Below, piece by piece: positions 1 through 12,381 of a DNA stretch of 64,000 nt. Below the pieces are notes generated by a model that was not told the origin of the DNA, did not search any database, and was given only the letters and a program-made list of their open reading frames with translations. Location: NCBI GenBank assembly GCA_026419785.1, contig JAODTK010004710.1:124001-188000 (forward strand). Reading direction: 5' to 3'. Origin of the DNA: Sclerodactyla briareus. Lineage: Eukaryota > Echinodermata > Holothuroidea > Dendrochirotida > Sclerodactylidae. The stretch's first letter is position 1. Every line of letters begins with the position of its first letter. Made by a program: the position numbers and the translations under genes.

Positions 1-120
1 ACTCATCCATACCGCCAAGCTGTTCAGTTGTCAGCAGCGCACTTACAACCATAAACAATCGTGATACTATTTCACTATGATTGATTCCATACCTGTTTTC
101 GTTTCTCTTCCCTGTTTCAG

Positions 121-204
121 GTTGACAGTACGATACAGGACACGAAGCTGCTTCTGACCATACTGATCAGAGTACTACCATTATGTAGTAGCCTCGTCTC
201 TCAG
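121..204 (+). CDS. Internal coding exon of a gene entering from the left edge
   Basis: An 84 bp segment lies between an acceptor (pyrimidine tract ending in TTTCAG) and a donor (CAG followed by GTATGG). Only one frame is open; the other two hit stops. It encodes 28 residues starting VDSTIQDTKLLLTILIRVLP, a leucine-rich and probably helical stretch. The length is a multiple of three, so it hands the same phase to the terminal exon at 1034. I do not recognise the family. The rest of the gene lies upstream of the window. The exon is judged real because both splice sites fit well, only one frame is open and the phase matches its neighbour, but it is short. Confidence 0.45.
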
Positions 205-1033
205 GTATGGGTCACTCCTACAAAACCTTTGATTTGGTTTGAATTTTACGGGTTAGGAAGCTGAGTGAGGTCATCAGGTACCCCGTATGATCGTGGATGA
301 GCATCGGCGATTACTCGCCTTCTCTTATCGACTATTAGTGTTCAGATGAATAGCAGACCAGGGTATCAACCTAACTTCACGGCTAACTGGAGCTCTAAAC
401 AACTTCAAATTAAATAATTAAGGTATCCAGTCCCCACACCGGAAAACAAAATAATGAGTTTAGATAATAACAAAAAATCTGGGTTCGGCTTCCCCCCCCC
501 CCCCCCCCCCCTCCTCTCCCGCCTCAGTAGCGCTGTAATCAAGGTGTCATGTTGACAGGCACTCAGTTTTTCTTTAGGCGTATAATGTGTGGAACCCATT
601 TTGGGTAGAAAACTCTATTGCTCAGGTTACTGTTTAATCCGGGGTTCAAATCATGTGGAATGGTTACTTGCAACTTCTGCTGGGGTCCAGCACCAGGGTG
701 TTAGGAGCAGTGTCAAACATGAGGTTGGCAATATGCCATCTGGAGGGAAAGTTTTTTTACTCCCACCCCACATCAAGGTACTGCCAAAGAGGCATTACCT
801 TTCACGGTACCTGGTGATGGATTAGCAGCTGACAGTAACAGGCAGTTTCAGGTCTGCACCCTTGGCCAGCCTGAGAGGTCGGTCCTCTGCTTGGCAAGTA
901 TATTATAGAAAAATACCTGTCCCTTTATTGCACTTTGACTCATATATGACTTTAAACCAATTTATGCTACGGTACAAGGTTTCAATCTAATGATCTGCCA
1001 TGTCACTGTTTTCTTCTTTTTTTTATTTCACAG
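205..1033 (+). other. Intron of the left-edge gene
   Basis: This is the interval between the donor at 205 and the acceptor at 1033. It contains a 20-base C homopolymer at 492-511. No coding signal or recognised transposon was seen. The short open frames here lack codon bias and splice context. Confidence 0.35.
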
Positions 1034-1066
1034 TCTAATCTTCCAATCTACCGTTCACGAGCCTAG
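1034..1066 (+). CDS. Terminal coding exon of the same left-edge gene
   Basis: A strong acceptor (T-rich tract ending TTTCACAG) precedes 33 bp. In the phase set by the exon at 121-204 it reads SNLPIYRSRA and then TAG. The predicted C-terminus is therefore leucine-rich helix, then a short polar tail. If the splice were read in another frame the tail would be about 20 residues (starting LIFQSTVHEPRRR) before a stop, but that disagrees with the upstream phase. The 3' UTR would start at 1067. No convincing AATAAA lies close downstream, so the transcript end is not placed. Confidence 0.4.
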   Translation, partial: SNLPIYRSRA

Positions 1067-4000
1067 GAGACGACCCTCCCACTCCTCTCGTCAATAACGA
1101 GTCCCCGTACCAGCGGAGACGAGACAGACCGATGGGAGCAGCGGGGGGGCAACTTGACAGCAGCCAGAGGAGGGCTCCCTTCCATATATACAGACATAAG
1201 ACTTCCTACACAACCAATTCACGGGAAGGCCTAGCAGCGAGCTCCTGCATCATTTTGTACATAGCGTTTGTACGCAGTCTCTCTCTACTCTCTTTAGTGT
1301 GCCTTACCTATTATCCAACATGCTGCAAACATTCCCTACTGTTTGATCCCATGGGAGGGATCAATATCATTAGGGATTGGACTCTCTAAAGCTCGAACTA
1401 ATGAACAGGGGGTAGCACTGAAAATTCAGAAAAGTAAAAAAGGTCATGTAAGAGTGGCAACGCAACTGATCTTGCATTGGAGGGCTTGGGGGAAGAGCAG
1501 CGCATCTTGAAGGTTGTGGGACAGATAAGGATAGCTGTGGGGCCATAAGAGAGAGCATTCAAGTCCCACTCTGAACTTTCAATGGACAATATCTTCTTTG
1601 TTGGAATTGTGACAGAGAAAAAAGACTCAGAACGTGGCTTGTATTCAGAATGGGGCACTGAGGAGTACTGGATGAGAAGAAATGCCGACATTGTATTATG
1701 ATTACCCCCCTGGTCCTGGCAGAGGTTACCGGGACATAAAATGCGAACCGTGTCTAACCAACTTGCCCTCAAACCCCATCCCCCGTCGTTGTTTCTGCTG
1801 GCTCCAGTCTTTTTTTCCTCTGAATGTTTTGGATTTTGGGTTCTATGGGTACAGGAAGCCAAGTGGAGGCTCATCATAGAAACTCTGGCCATATTGATGG
1901 TGGATGAGCACTAGCTGTAACTCACCTTTGTCTCCTCGATTAGTGCTTAGAGGTTACCAGGATCGCCATTTTACGTCCTCAACGGAATAATATCATCGAA
2001 AGCCAGGATCCAACCACTTCCTCAGAACCCGAGAAAGCAAAATTTCATGTCCAACGTGACTGCTCACAGCTGACTGACGAGAATTATTACAAATATCCCG
2101 GAACAAACCCCAGAAAACCCAATCACAACTCTACTTCCTCACAGCAAAACTGTGGAATGAAAACTAAGAGCTTGCCCATCGCAACTGAAATTACAGCCAC
2201 TTAGGGAAAAACGTCCGGAGACTACCGAAATTTGAATCCGGAATGTTTGCTTGTGACGCATCACTGATACTATTCTGCTACTCTTCTGCCATTTCTCAAC
2301 AATGGCTGATAAGAAAATTCTCCACATGTCCCCCATTTAAGATATGTCCCTCCTAGAGCTCGTTTGTTTTAATAACTTAAGGGCGTAGATGCCATTTTTT
2401 TTTTTGGGTATAATTCGGTGTATTATGCAACGGTTTGCACCCCACCATTGAACCTCTGCAAACATACCAGTTGGACATTGGCTATTTCAATGTCGGACTG
2501 TAGTATATTATGAGGTATCTTGGCAAATAGAGGAATAGACCTCTAAAAACATGCTATGACACAAACCTACGATCCCTGCCAAGAGTGTTGCAACAGAGCT
2601 GCATGTATTGCTATAAATGGAGCGTGGAGGGTCAACTTGGTTGAAGGCCATGCCACAGAGCACCGCTCCCCTGTTCCAATGTTAGAGAATTGTGCTCAGG
2701 ACAGAATGACCACTAATGAAATTCAACATCGAATTGGGTGGGCTGGGAGGGGGGGGGGGGTGGGTTGCAATATGTGCATTTTCGTTCCAACTACTTATGG
2801 TGGGGATTGTAAAAAATAAAAACTACAGTGTGTGTTGGCTGTCAATTTTCACTACGCCTATTGCACATGGTGCATTTCATTCAACAAAGTTACAACATAT
2901 ATGGAGGAAGAAACCCTCCCGTTGATCGTCAACACAAGGAATTTTGTAGGACAAAGCGGACTCAGGCTAACCCGTGAGCATTGGCTCATTCGGGTTACCT
3001 TCCAATTGTGCGGTCTTGTTGGAAGCTCCTGAATACGGAAATGAATGGAGAAAAGGGGGTGGTTAACAACGGAAAATAGGGAGCATTTCGTCCGTACCTA
3101 CATAGATGATGTCTTGGGCCGGTACATTCAATTTTGCAAGTGACAGGCTTCGCACAGACAGGTTGTGTATGTATTTCTTTGTAATAGCATTGCAGTATAA
3201 ACATCTGCTGCACACACTTATGTTTCATTTGTTGAAATGAATTTTTTAATTTGAACTATAGAGAAAATTGAAACACACCATGAATGGCCCTGGTCCTGTA
3301 AATATGACTGGAATTTGCTACTTCCTATTCGTTATGTAACTTGACAGCTGGAACTCCACACCAAATTTGAGCTGATTCAAGTGTACTGATGAGGCACGTC
3401 ACTATGCAAAATAGCCCTTGTGAACATCACCGGGGGAACCGCAAGATCCCATATAATACAAGGTCAATGTGAAATATGTACTTTTGAAAAATATTGCACT
3501 GAACAACTATTTATGGGATCTGATAAAAACCTGAAAGTATTGTTCACAGAATATTGAGGAAATCATTCTCATTCTTTTCTAAGTGAATACCCTTCTTTGT
3601 CTTTCCGTTATCCATATGGCATAAAAATGCAGAATTTACTGTGTAGAGTCTATGGGCAGCCTATGCATCATTCTGCCCCCCCCCCCCTTCCCACCCCACC
3701 CCCCTGATGGTCATGAATTCCTCAAGTTTCTCAAGAGGAAATCAAAATATCACAACAAGGCCACATGCTTCCGAGCCTCCTATGTCGGGTGTGGGGTTTT
3801 GAAATGTCCTCTTTTCACCTGTGCTGGTTTGAAGCAAATCTTTACATGTCATAGGCCCTTGGCCACAATCGATTGGTGGGTGTATTATTTTTCATCCTGA
3901 TAAAATTTGCTACACATAACTTTTGTTATAGTTATTCAGTTTGTTTAATTCCCTATATTCGGAGTACAATGAAAAATGGTTTGGAACTATTGTATGTGAT

Positions 4001-5914
4001 ATTTGATGGATCCCTGACATAGTTCTTCCCTGTTCTCATACCTTGATAGAGTCAGCTGCTTGAATATCTTTGCTACTGGTGTACAATGCTACCATACCTG
4101 CACTCTTGCTATTAGTGCTATTGTTGCATTCGCTGTCTGTCAAGTTAATTCAAACCTATCCGGCATGATGAGATTTGGATTTCCAATGGAGTTAGTCGAG
4201 GTGTTCCCTATTTTTATAATAATAACCTAACACTATATATTATCGATCATGTTGATTCCATTGTATTCCAGTTTACCGATAACGAATCTGGCATCATGAT
4301 ATTTGAGCATCCACCTTCCATTGTAAGTTTGGAAATCAACCCATCCCTATTTGTACTAACAATCAATCAGTGCAGGCTGAAAACGCTTTCTCTCCAAAGT
4401 TGACGTTTCCTTCAATCTCACCCAATTCAAGCCTTGAGGAATATATCCATATTGATATCATTACTACTAGTTCCTAAAACTGATGTCATTTGTACCATGT
4501 ACAAATTATAATTTTTCAAATGCATCTGACCCAAAATGTTGCGATTTTGCAGCCTGGTGGAGTAACAGCATACACATGAGTCTCATCAAACCAAATTTTT
4601 TGTATTGTATTCAATTCTCTGGAATCAACCTTGCATCATGTCAACTTTTGTTAAGTTCTCCAAATTCATTGATAGTTGTATTTTGTATTTAACACTGAAA
4701 TGGTAAAAAAAAATCATATCATATCTAGTCGATATTCCCCTTCTTCTCAACCCACACCTGACAGATTCATCCAGATTAATATTATCACTAACGGTACTTC
4801 GAAAAAGTATTATATTGTACATTATCATTTCCCCGCACTCGTTTAGGCATACCAAACAAGAGTGGGTGTTTTCCTCATGCCATTTGGGATTTCAGATCAG
4901 TTAAATTAATGGCAGCAGTGATAAATGGTTAAAAGATTTTGAGAGTACATTACCTTCTGTTCATTGGTCCCTTTAAGCAGACATAGGTCAACTGCCTACT
5001 ATCATCCTAACCCTTCCCCACAGTTAGCAATGCTTTACTATGTAGTTACTCTGTTCTGCCCCTCCCCATTCTCTATTGAGGCAAATTATTTCCAAATGTA
5101 TTGTTACTTGAAGAATTAAAAATTCTGCCATATATTGCACCTCTTGTATCTTGATAATTCAGTCTCAATTTCCATTTCAAATTATTTTGCCAGGATATGA
5201 GTGTCCAGTTGAGGCAGGGTCCAGGATGGGACTGGCTAAAAACCAGCATTACATCTGAGGTCAGCTTTACATAAACTATCTATGGTAGCCTAAATACAAG
5301 GAAGTTCGTTTTTGGAGCTGGATCTCAGTCTCGACCAAGTTGGGGGATTTAGGGGGAGGGAGGGGGGTCAGAGCAAGTTAAGTAGGTACGAAGCAGGAGA
5401 GAGGATGTTTCGTGTGAGCAGAATCAATCCCCAAAATAAGGTTTCCCATAAAGTTGGAGGGTCATGACCCCCCTCCCTCCCCCCCCCCTCCTCCAGTAAT
5501 TTTCCTCTTTCCTCCTCTTGTGGTGTTTTGTGTGGGCAGAATCGGTATTATAAACGCCCCCCTTGGTCTCAACTCAGCACCTCTGGAAAGTAATTTCCAA
5601 GTAAGTTCAACAAGGAACAAAATTACTTTTATCTTATTTTAATGCTTTCATTTTCATCACCATCCATCATCATTAATTATTATAAATCTGTACTAAGCCA
5701 TACCCTGTACTACAGGCATATACTTTATTCGTTATCACTTGTTGCCTATACTTGCATATTTTGATGTATATTTCTGGTAAAAATAGTTTCTATGATTTTA
5801 AAAAATTTTCATCTTCCCCTTATTTACTTTAAAGTTTATTATATTCTTCTGTAGTTTGTGTATTGCTGTGTAGTCAGATGAGTTTTATACTGAGGAAGGA
5901 AAAACTGCCTCCCT
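1067..5914. other. 3' UTR and/or intergenic DNA; no gene seen
   Basis: The first part is presumably the 3' UTR of the left-edge gene. The remainder is AT-rich with homopolymer G or C tracts, for example 12 G at 2749-2760 and C-rich runs near 3677 and 5480. A minus-strand open frame of 164 codons at 1398-1892 resembles no family and has no splice or codon-bias support. Confidence 0.4.
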
Positions 5915-6215
5915 ACCTCACAATTTTTTTTTCCTATATAGGTTTGAAACGTGTTGTAGTCCAATTTTATGATCAATCAGATTCTCTGAAGCCTGTCATG
6001 TGGTTAGATGCTGATACCTCACATTTGTTTTCCTATATAGGTTTTTAAACAAGTGTTTAGGCCAATTCTGATCAATCAGATTCTCTGAAGCCTGTCATGT
6101 GGTTAGAGGCTGAAGCCTCACAGTTTTCCTCCAGAGGTTTCAACAATGCGTACAATTCGATCAATCAGATTTCGAATCCTGTCATTGTCATGATATGCTG
6201 ATGCATGCACTGGAA
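5915..6215 (+). repeat. Tandem repeat, about 98 bp unit, nearly three copies
   Basis: The block TTTCCTATATAGGTTT...CAATCAGATTCTCTGAAGCCTGTCATGTGGTTAGA-GCTGA-CCTCACA recurs with starts near 5932, 6031 and 6127, a period of 96-99 bp. Copies one and two are very similar and the third is diverged. Each unit carries a pyrimidine tract ending in ATATAG, which resembles a splice acceptor, but no exon follows it. Confidence 0.7.
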
Positions 6216-9200
6216 GTGCCATTTCACTTCGGTTCAAACAATATGGCTGGGCAATTTGCTCCTCTGACCATTAAGGGTAACTGCCCTCTAGTTTGGCAAA
6301 AGTCATTCACCTTTCCTGATGTTTAAATGCTGTCACAAGAGGATTATACGGGATAGTCCAATTGTTTTAACAGCTATTCAAAATAAAAATCAATGGTTGA
6401 AGATTCCTTAGTAACGTGGTCAAAACCATATACCTGGCATTATCCTGTATCCTATCTAGTATATAACGGAGATGGTGGCGTAGGCCTCAGGGTGGAGGGA
6501 GGGGTGGGGGCGGCGGGGTGGAGCCACTTCAGTTTGAGCCTAAAAGCTGTGCGGTAACGTTAACAAACAAAAAATTGTGAGTGATACAACAGTACTGATT
6601 TGACAATTCGTCTCATAGCCACTGAAAAAACTTGAAAAGGAATCCCTAGATTATACATATTTGTGTCAGGTTAAACTAAAACCACCAGTCATAGACTTAG
6701 ATTACCTATGACCAGTCCATATGTGCTAGTAGAGTTACTGGGTTTGTAACAGCTGAGTTTGGAGCTTGTGAAATTTCATCATGTTGTTATTTTTTTCAGG
6801 GCTCATGGTCTATTCAGAGATGTGGTGATTATCACTGCTTTGAGAGGTAAAGTAATATGTTCTGAAGGGAGATAAAATTATTCTAAAATGTTGTTTGTTC
6901 TCTATGTTTTATGTTGTGGTATAAATATCGCATTACTCCTTCAACTGGAACTGATGCTTTGGGTTACGTTTTCACCCAATAAATTTAGCTGACTGAGGAA
7001 TTCCTTTCCTACACACCTGCGAAGCTCAACCTTCGGGCCATTGACCTACTCCATCTGACAGACAGGAGGGCAGCGGTCCATGTTGAAGCCATCTCCTACG
7101 ACGATTTATATATGTACCATTACAAGGTTTTGACGGGTGCTCTCTGAGAGAATAACTGAGAAAGGTGGTCCATAGCATAAAAAGGATTACCTTCAGTCAA
7201 AACTGTGAATTAGGTGGCTCTGACGTGAGTCATGCCACACCTTGTGGTCACACTGAGAAAAAAGGACCTTGAGCTGTGGTAAGTAAAGGGGTTAGAGTGG
7301 GTAGGACAGAGTTTAGTGTGTTTTTTTTGCCTTGAAACAACTGATGCAGCACTCCATGTGCAACTATTCTCCTACATGAGGAGAGGGTGATATTTGGTAT
7401 CAGTTGTTGACCGGTTTTTGTTCTGACCAGAGAAGACTCTACAACACTGCTGCCATAGCACTCTGACCACTAATTTTTTTCAGGCATGCGGGCCCCCTAA
7501 AAAAAAGTGAGATGTGTTGATTCGTTGAGGAACTCTGGTTGGGTGCACTGTATTGAGTTTGATATCGAATAAGAGAAAGTCAGAACCATAGACAGTTTCA
7601 ATATTGCCCTTCAACTTGGATACCTCAGCACCTCTTTCCTCCCCTGCCCCGCTTTCTAATATGAAGCCTCTGCTGTTCAATCCACTCAATGTTAGGACTT
7701 TTATGCACAATGTTTGGTAAGTTTCGTACACACTCCTGTATAACTTGGATATCACAAAACAAATCTGCGTATGTCACAATATTGTCCAATTGAACATGAG
7801 TGCTTATAAGGGTACATTCACTGAGATTTGGAGTTGAAGCGTTTTATTGCACATCATAAATCCACTTCGCACGTTCCCATTTAGTACCTAGCTGATGAGT
7901 GGACTGAATGTTCCCTGTTGGGAAAGTCAGCAAATTCAGGGAAATCACATTTGAATTTCGCAAATTTGACCTGCAGTGAACCATAAATTACCTAGTCTAC
8001 TACATCCAATAAGTTTTGTTTAAAATCGACATAATGGAAATGCATATTATGCAAATTTGATCTTCCACCAACTGAAGACCCCACTCCTGTAAGTACCAAA
8101 TGTAGTCTACATCCCAAGTTTTGTTGAGAACTCCAAAAATGACGAACACATGCAATTTAGCGACACCAGTGATGTGGCGACGCCCACTTTTGAACCCATC
8201 CGGGATTCCCTATGTTGGGACATGTGCGCCAAGTTTAGGGTCAATTTGTGTCAAATAATGATTTCGTATCACCTCACTTGTTTCGTCATCACCCTAATCA
8301 TTGAGCCCCACCCACACTCAAAGCGATGATATATCACTTACTAATACACTCGTGTTACAGCGATATAGTTATCACTCCACCGAAGAGGGCGTGGCGTGAT
8401 TTCTTAGAATTTGATCAGTCTATTGGTGTGTCCTGTTGACCAATCACTCCTAATCGGATACCGGTAACACCTTGTTCTCAGGTGTGCGTTTTCGCGTCAT
8501 GTTTGTCACTCCTGTCTAGAAAATGCTATTTCGGATGATCTGGGGTAGTCAAAAAAATATTGTACGCTTCGTCCACTATGGTGGTGCTTCCAAAATCTCG
8601 ATACGCGCTGAAGTTACCAATACGCAACCTCCCCCCCCCCCCCCCATCATCCTCCGCTCAGTCCACGCCCCTGGTAGTTGTACGTCAACGGGGAATAATC
8701 CGTGCTTACCTCGTTCACTTCCATTTCCCCTCTTGACAGTGCCAAATGTTCCTCTGCCCAGAAAGATAAGTTTCTATAATTTTGTCAGTAAAGTTTTCAT
8801 ACCATTATTCTCCGATACACGGGCACCACGAAACCCTGCAATATCGCGCGTATTCCCTTTTACGTAATCTATTCCGCCAGACTTCTCTGCATCACCAGTT
8901 TTATTTTTTATTCATGATTAGTTGGGGCAAGGGCTGATCAAGCTCGGAGAAAAAAAAAAAAAAAAACTACGGGAACGGCGCGGCTGTAATCGATACCCCC
9001 CCCCCCCATTCCCCCTCCCTACACACAGGGAATACCTTTGGAAGGCCTGGCCGCCCTGTCGATCTGATCGGACACTACGTGTTCAAAATATAAACAATCA
9101 AAACGCGTGATTGGTTTTATGCCCGATCGGCTGTGGAACGCTCCTATCCGATTTGGCGGTCAGACAACGATCGCGTTCGAGGAGTGAACAATTTAAACAC

Positions 9201-9769
9201 GCGTATTGGTTGATTCATAACTAGGCGTGATAATCACCTATATAGTCTACTACTGTTTCCTTTGAAAACCGACTGAATGTCGGACACAAAATCGGATAGG
9301 TGTGGTTTCATGTTTCCGGCCTCCGACCTAGAAAAGGAAACGGCAGGTTCAAATACTGATGAATGTGTTTTGCCTGGGGGGTTATGCGATTAGATTGTTC
9401 ACAATCCGAATGCGTTCAGTGTCTGATAAGATTGTTCAAACTTGTCCTGAATTTGGTGTTCACACAATTACCATTTCCTATAAGTAGTTAGTAGATTAGA
9501 ATTCGGTTATAGTCTGTATTCATGGCGCGCTCTTCACAACTACTATCGCTTAATCCCCCCCTGGTCAATTTGTTAACCTGATGAAGACCTTTCCCGCACC
9601 AACCAATAAGCAACTTTTCGCATCACGACACCCCAGACAGCCAACGCAGCGGCGCCTACTTTCCGTTATACCCGCAGGTACCACTTTACAACGTTGGGTA
9701 GCGGTGAGACATTTCGAGGAGACATTCTTGCTAACATCACGGCGGAAATGTGTGGCGGAAAAGCCCTCG
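6216..9769. other. Intergenic or intronic DNA; no gene seen
   Basis: This stretch holds dispersed AT-rich repeat-like sequence (8040-8260 resembles text at 63300-63600), a 15-base C tract at 8631-8645 and a poly-A run near 8950. Short open frames across the C tracts are low-complexity artefacts. No exon with convincing flanking splice sites and codon bias was found. Confidence 0.35.
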
Positions 9770-9835
9770 GCCGTCATTAGGGTTCGAACTCGCTAGTCTA
9801 TTATCTTAAGAGCTCTACCGCCTGAGGCTCAATAA
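9770..9835 (-). mobile_element. tRNA-derived SINE head
   Basis: On the minus strand the text CTCAGGCGGTAGAGC at about 9811-9827 matches a tRNA D-arm/A-box. About 25 bases later AGTTCGAACCC at 9780-9790 is a near-perfect B-box (T-arm). That is the layout of an internal RNA polymerase III promoter. The acceptor stem does not fold as a complete tRNA, so a SINE 5' end is the better reading. The element body would extend toward 9560 but I cannot fix its end. It lies directly downstream, on the same strand, of the LINE tail at 9881-10263. Confidence 0.55.
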
Positions 9836-9880
9836 TCCTCCTCATTAGTAGGTTGAGTCTGTCTATCCGACATGCTCAGT

Positions 9881-10263
9881 GATCAACCTCGGCCACGTAT
9901 CACGATCTTGGCAAGTTTTTAATTGCTTCCTCAAACTGTTAATGTTTATGGCCCTGAATTGCGATTCGATTTTTTTCCGAGCAAGGTAGTCACTGGTCTC
10001 CCCAAACTGGCTTAGAGTATGCCTCGAGCTTCTCTCAGGCGATCTTCGCTGGAGCTTCTTATGCAGTCTCGCGACGGTGGACGCGAAAATCTCAATCGCC
10101 TATGTGCTACGACTGATGACCAAGGGATTCGGTTGGTCACATCACAGAGGTTCATCGTTTGGTATCCAATTGTTCTTGGTCCATCTGAGTGAGAAATATT
10201 GCGGAGAAGTCTTCTTTGAAGTGTCAATTTTTCAATATCCTTTCTTGTACCCACAGTTCGCAA
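9881..10263 (-). mobile_element. Non-LTR retrotransposon, C-terminal coding fragment
   Basis: Minus-strand translation in broken frames shows landmarks of the region after the reverse transcriptase in animal LINE ORF2 proteins. A segment LQRRLLRNISHSDGPRTI is followed by IPWSSVVAHRRLRFS, matching the common pattern RRxLRxIxxxxxPxTI...W...xxxRRLRWFGH. Then comes GRPVTTLL (cf. GRPxTTWL), and at the end KTCQDRDTWPRLI (cf. AxDRxxWRxLI). At least two frame changes separate these blocks, so it is a dead fragment. Clade assignment is left open; the 5' part is missing or unrecognisable. Confidence 0.6.
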
Positions 10264-12270
10264 TTATCCGAAAAATACTCCAGTTTTATTAGGACACTCG
10301 AAATCCGCTTTGATGCTTGTTCCTACTCGTCCTCTCTTGAAAATTGGTGACCAGAGTGTTGGAAGCGTTGTGGTTATACCATTTCTTCTATTAATGTTGC
10401 CAACAAACTTCCTACATATTTACATTTCTATTTCTTCCACTTCTCTTGCCATTGCCATTTTGGTGATTGAAAATTCTCAGTTTTCGTGTCTTTTTATTTT
10501 CATTTCTTCTTGTCAGTTTCTCAGTCCTCTCGTTCGGCCGCTGTCTTGTAGTATATTTTTCACCAGTTGATGGCCCAATAGAATATCAATCAGGCGGAAT
10601 TGTTTGGTCAAGGTGAAGAAGTTGTCGGTTTTATTATTTGCACTATGTCATGATCAACTAACTGAGATGGTTGTATAACTGCAGTGAGTAATTTTCATCT
10701 CATCCGATTTAAAGAGTTGTCCAGGTACATGTTAAAAATAATAATGCCAACTCGCACTGTCACCCTGGGAAGACGCGATGTTCGTGCTGAAAGGATTCCT
10801 CTAGTTGGCCGTCTAATTTGACCGTGTATGACCATCGTTCATTAAATAGTGAAATGATAATAGAGTTCGTCCGTTCGCGAGGATCTGTTGCAAATCAATT
10901 ATTATTGCGGCCTCTTTGGATCGTATAGAACGCCTTGCTCATGGTCCGCCTTAGAAGATTGATGTTGTAATCCAAATCCTATTGAAGTTACGGGACGCCG
11001 GCTTTTTTCTGCTAAAATCTTGAAGGTAAAAACAAGTCACATTCCAGCGTGCAGCTAACCTAGGGGTAGGCTGTTGGGGTGACGGGAAGTATATGCTCAT
11101 CAATTAGGGGGCGGTTTCTCCTTGTAATTCAAATTGCGAGGATTTTCCTCAGGTTGAAAGTACGATTCACAGGTCCTTAAATTCCTGGGGGGCCTATTTT
11201 TTTTTTCCGGGTTGTTTGATTTGGTGTTGAGATTCTTTGTTCAATTTCTATTGGTATTTCTCAGGTTTCGTCTGGCTTTGTGATTCAGTATATTAGCTAT
11301 GTATTTATGGGTGCAGGTGGCATATTTTTGAGATGTTCAGCTGTGATTGGTCACAACCTGGGGAGTTATTATTTTTCAATGATGCACCCGCTTGTTTTAA
11401 TTTCATCTTCCCTTTTCCCTGAAGGATCCAGTTCCACTACCGTTTCTCGCATAACTAGGCCAAGGTGATATTTCAGGTTTCGTGATATAGACAAAAACTT
11501 TCAGGCCCTTTTCCTCATGCTTACCACACCAATGGGTTTGGAAGTACCGGCTTTACTGTTGGGAAAGGTATTCAGAACTTCGTTTTCTAAACCCTCCAAA
11601 CCTGATTCAAACACCCTTCTCAGAGGAAAAACATAATCCTTGACATCCATTTTTTGCCCACAACCTTCCATGGAAAAATTGAACGCTCCGCCATAGGCTC
11701 TTTCAACATTCACCAATCGAGTGCCTCACACGTTGATATACGTCTCCCGCAACTCAGCAAGACTTTCTCGTTGCATTGCCATGCCTCCAGTCCTGGTTTC
11801 TGAGCGGAATCAGGACTTTTGACCAATCAGCGACCCTATGAATTAGTAAGGAACGTAGCGAGGCCTTCTCCTCTCCCATCCCCACTGCGCAATCGTCCTC
11901 GCCTGATAAATGTACTTTTATAACTTTTTGACGCCAATCAAGACGCATACCGTTTGGTTTCTTCTTTTCTTCGATATAACTCTTCCCTCAACTCAACGAA
12001 AGAATTTGCGTATTCGTTCCCATTTGCCCTTCACTCGTCCCAGACCTCGTTGTCACACCCGAAACGTACTTTAGTCTAAACTTTCGTTCGACAATCAGGA
12101 CGCTTACAGATTATTTCGCTGTTCGTACACGTAATCGGGCCTGGACATAACGTGAACGCAGCAGTTGGTGTGTGTGTCACTGGTTCCATAGTGTTTTAGT
12201 GTATTGCAACATGTCACTGTTCTAAACACCCCAATAGTCAGGAGCTAACTTCGATCGTCTAATACCAACC
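10264..12270. other. No gene seen; upstream of the large gene's first recognised exon
   Basis: Minus-strand open frames at 11501-11716 and 11754-11948 resemble no family. If 12271 is a true start codon, the promoter of the large gene would lie in the last kilobase here. I see no clear TATA box or CpG-dense block that would place it. Confidence 0.3.
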
Positions 12271-12381
12271 ATGGGTTGTCACAACCCAAGCTTTGGCAGG
12301 CCGGAGGAAGGGACCTTGAGGGCACCCGAGTTCGCCTAGGAAAACTATGGAAGTGGGTCGGTAGGAAGAGGCGCAAGCATC
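12271..12381 (+). CDS. Candidate first coding exon of the large AT-hook protein gene
   Basis: An ATG at 12271 opens MGCHNPSFGRPEEGT; after one frame change (a missing base near 12318) the reading continues GTRVRLGKLWKWVGRKRRKH. It ends at a perfect donor, with C at 12381 followed by GTAAGT. One base of the last codon is carried over, which matches the exon at 23092 (starting with TC), so the junction would read KHLHFEDELEL. The segment is strongly basic at its end (GRKRRKH), a plausible nuclear localisation signal. The MGC start could also be a myristoylation signal, but the nuclear-looking remainder argues against that. Support is the donor, the phase match and the composition; the start codon is a guess. 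Confidence 0.35.

Noticed and set aside
1398..1892. 164-codon minus-strand open frame near the left edge
   Set aside because: No recognised domain, no promoter or splice evidence, and it overlaps the probable 3' UTR of the left-edge gene.
6800..6846. 47 bp segment between a T-rich acceptor (TTTTTTTCAG) and a GTAAAG donor
   Set aside because: Too short to judge, no phase partner and no conserved reading. It could be a non-coding exon, but nothing else supports it.
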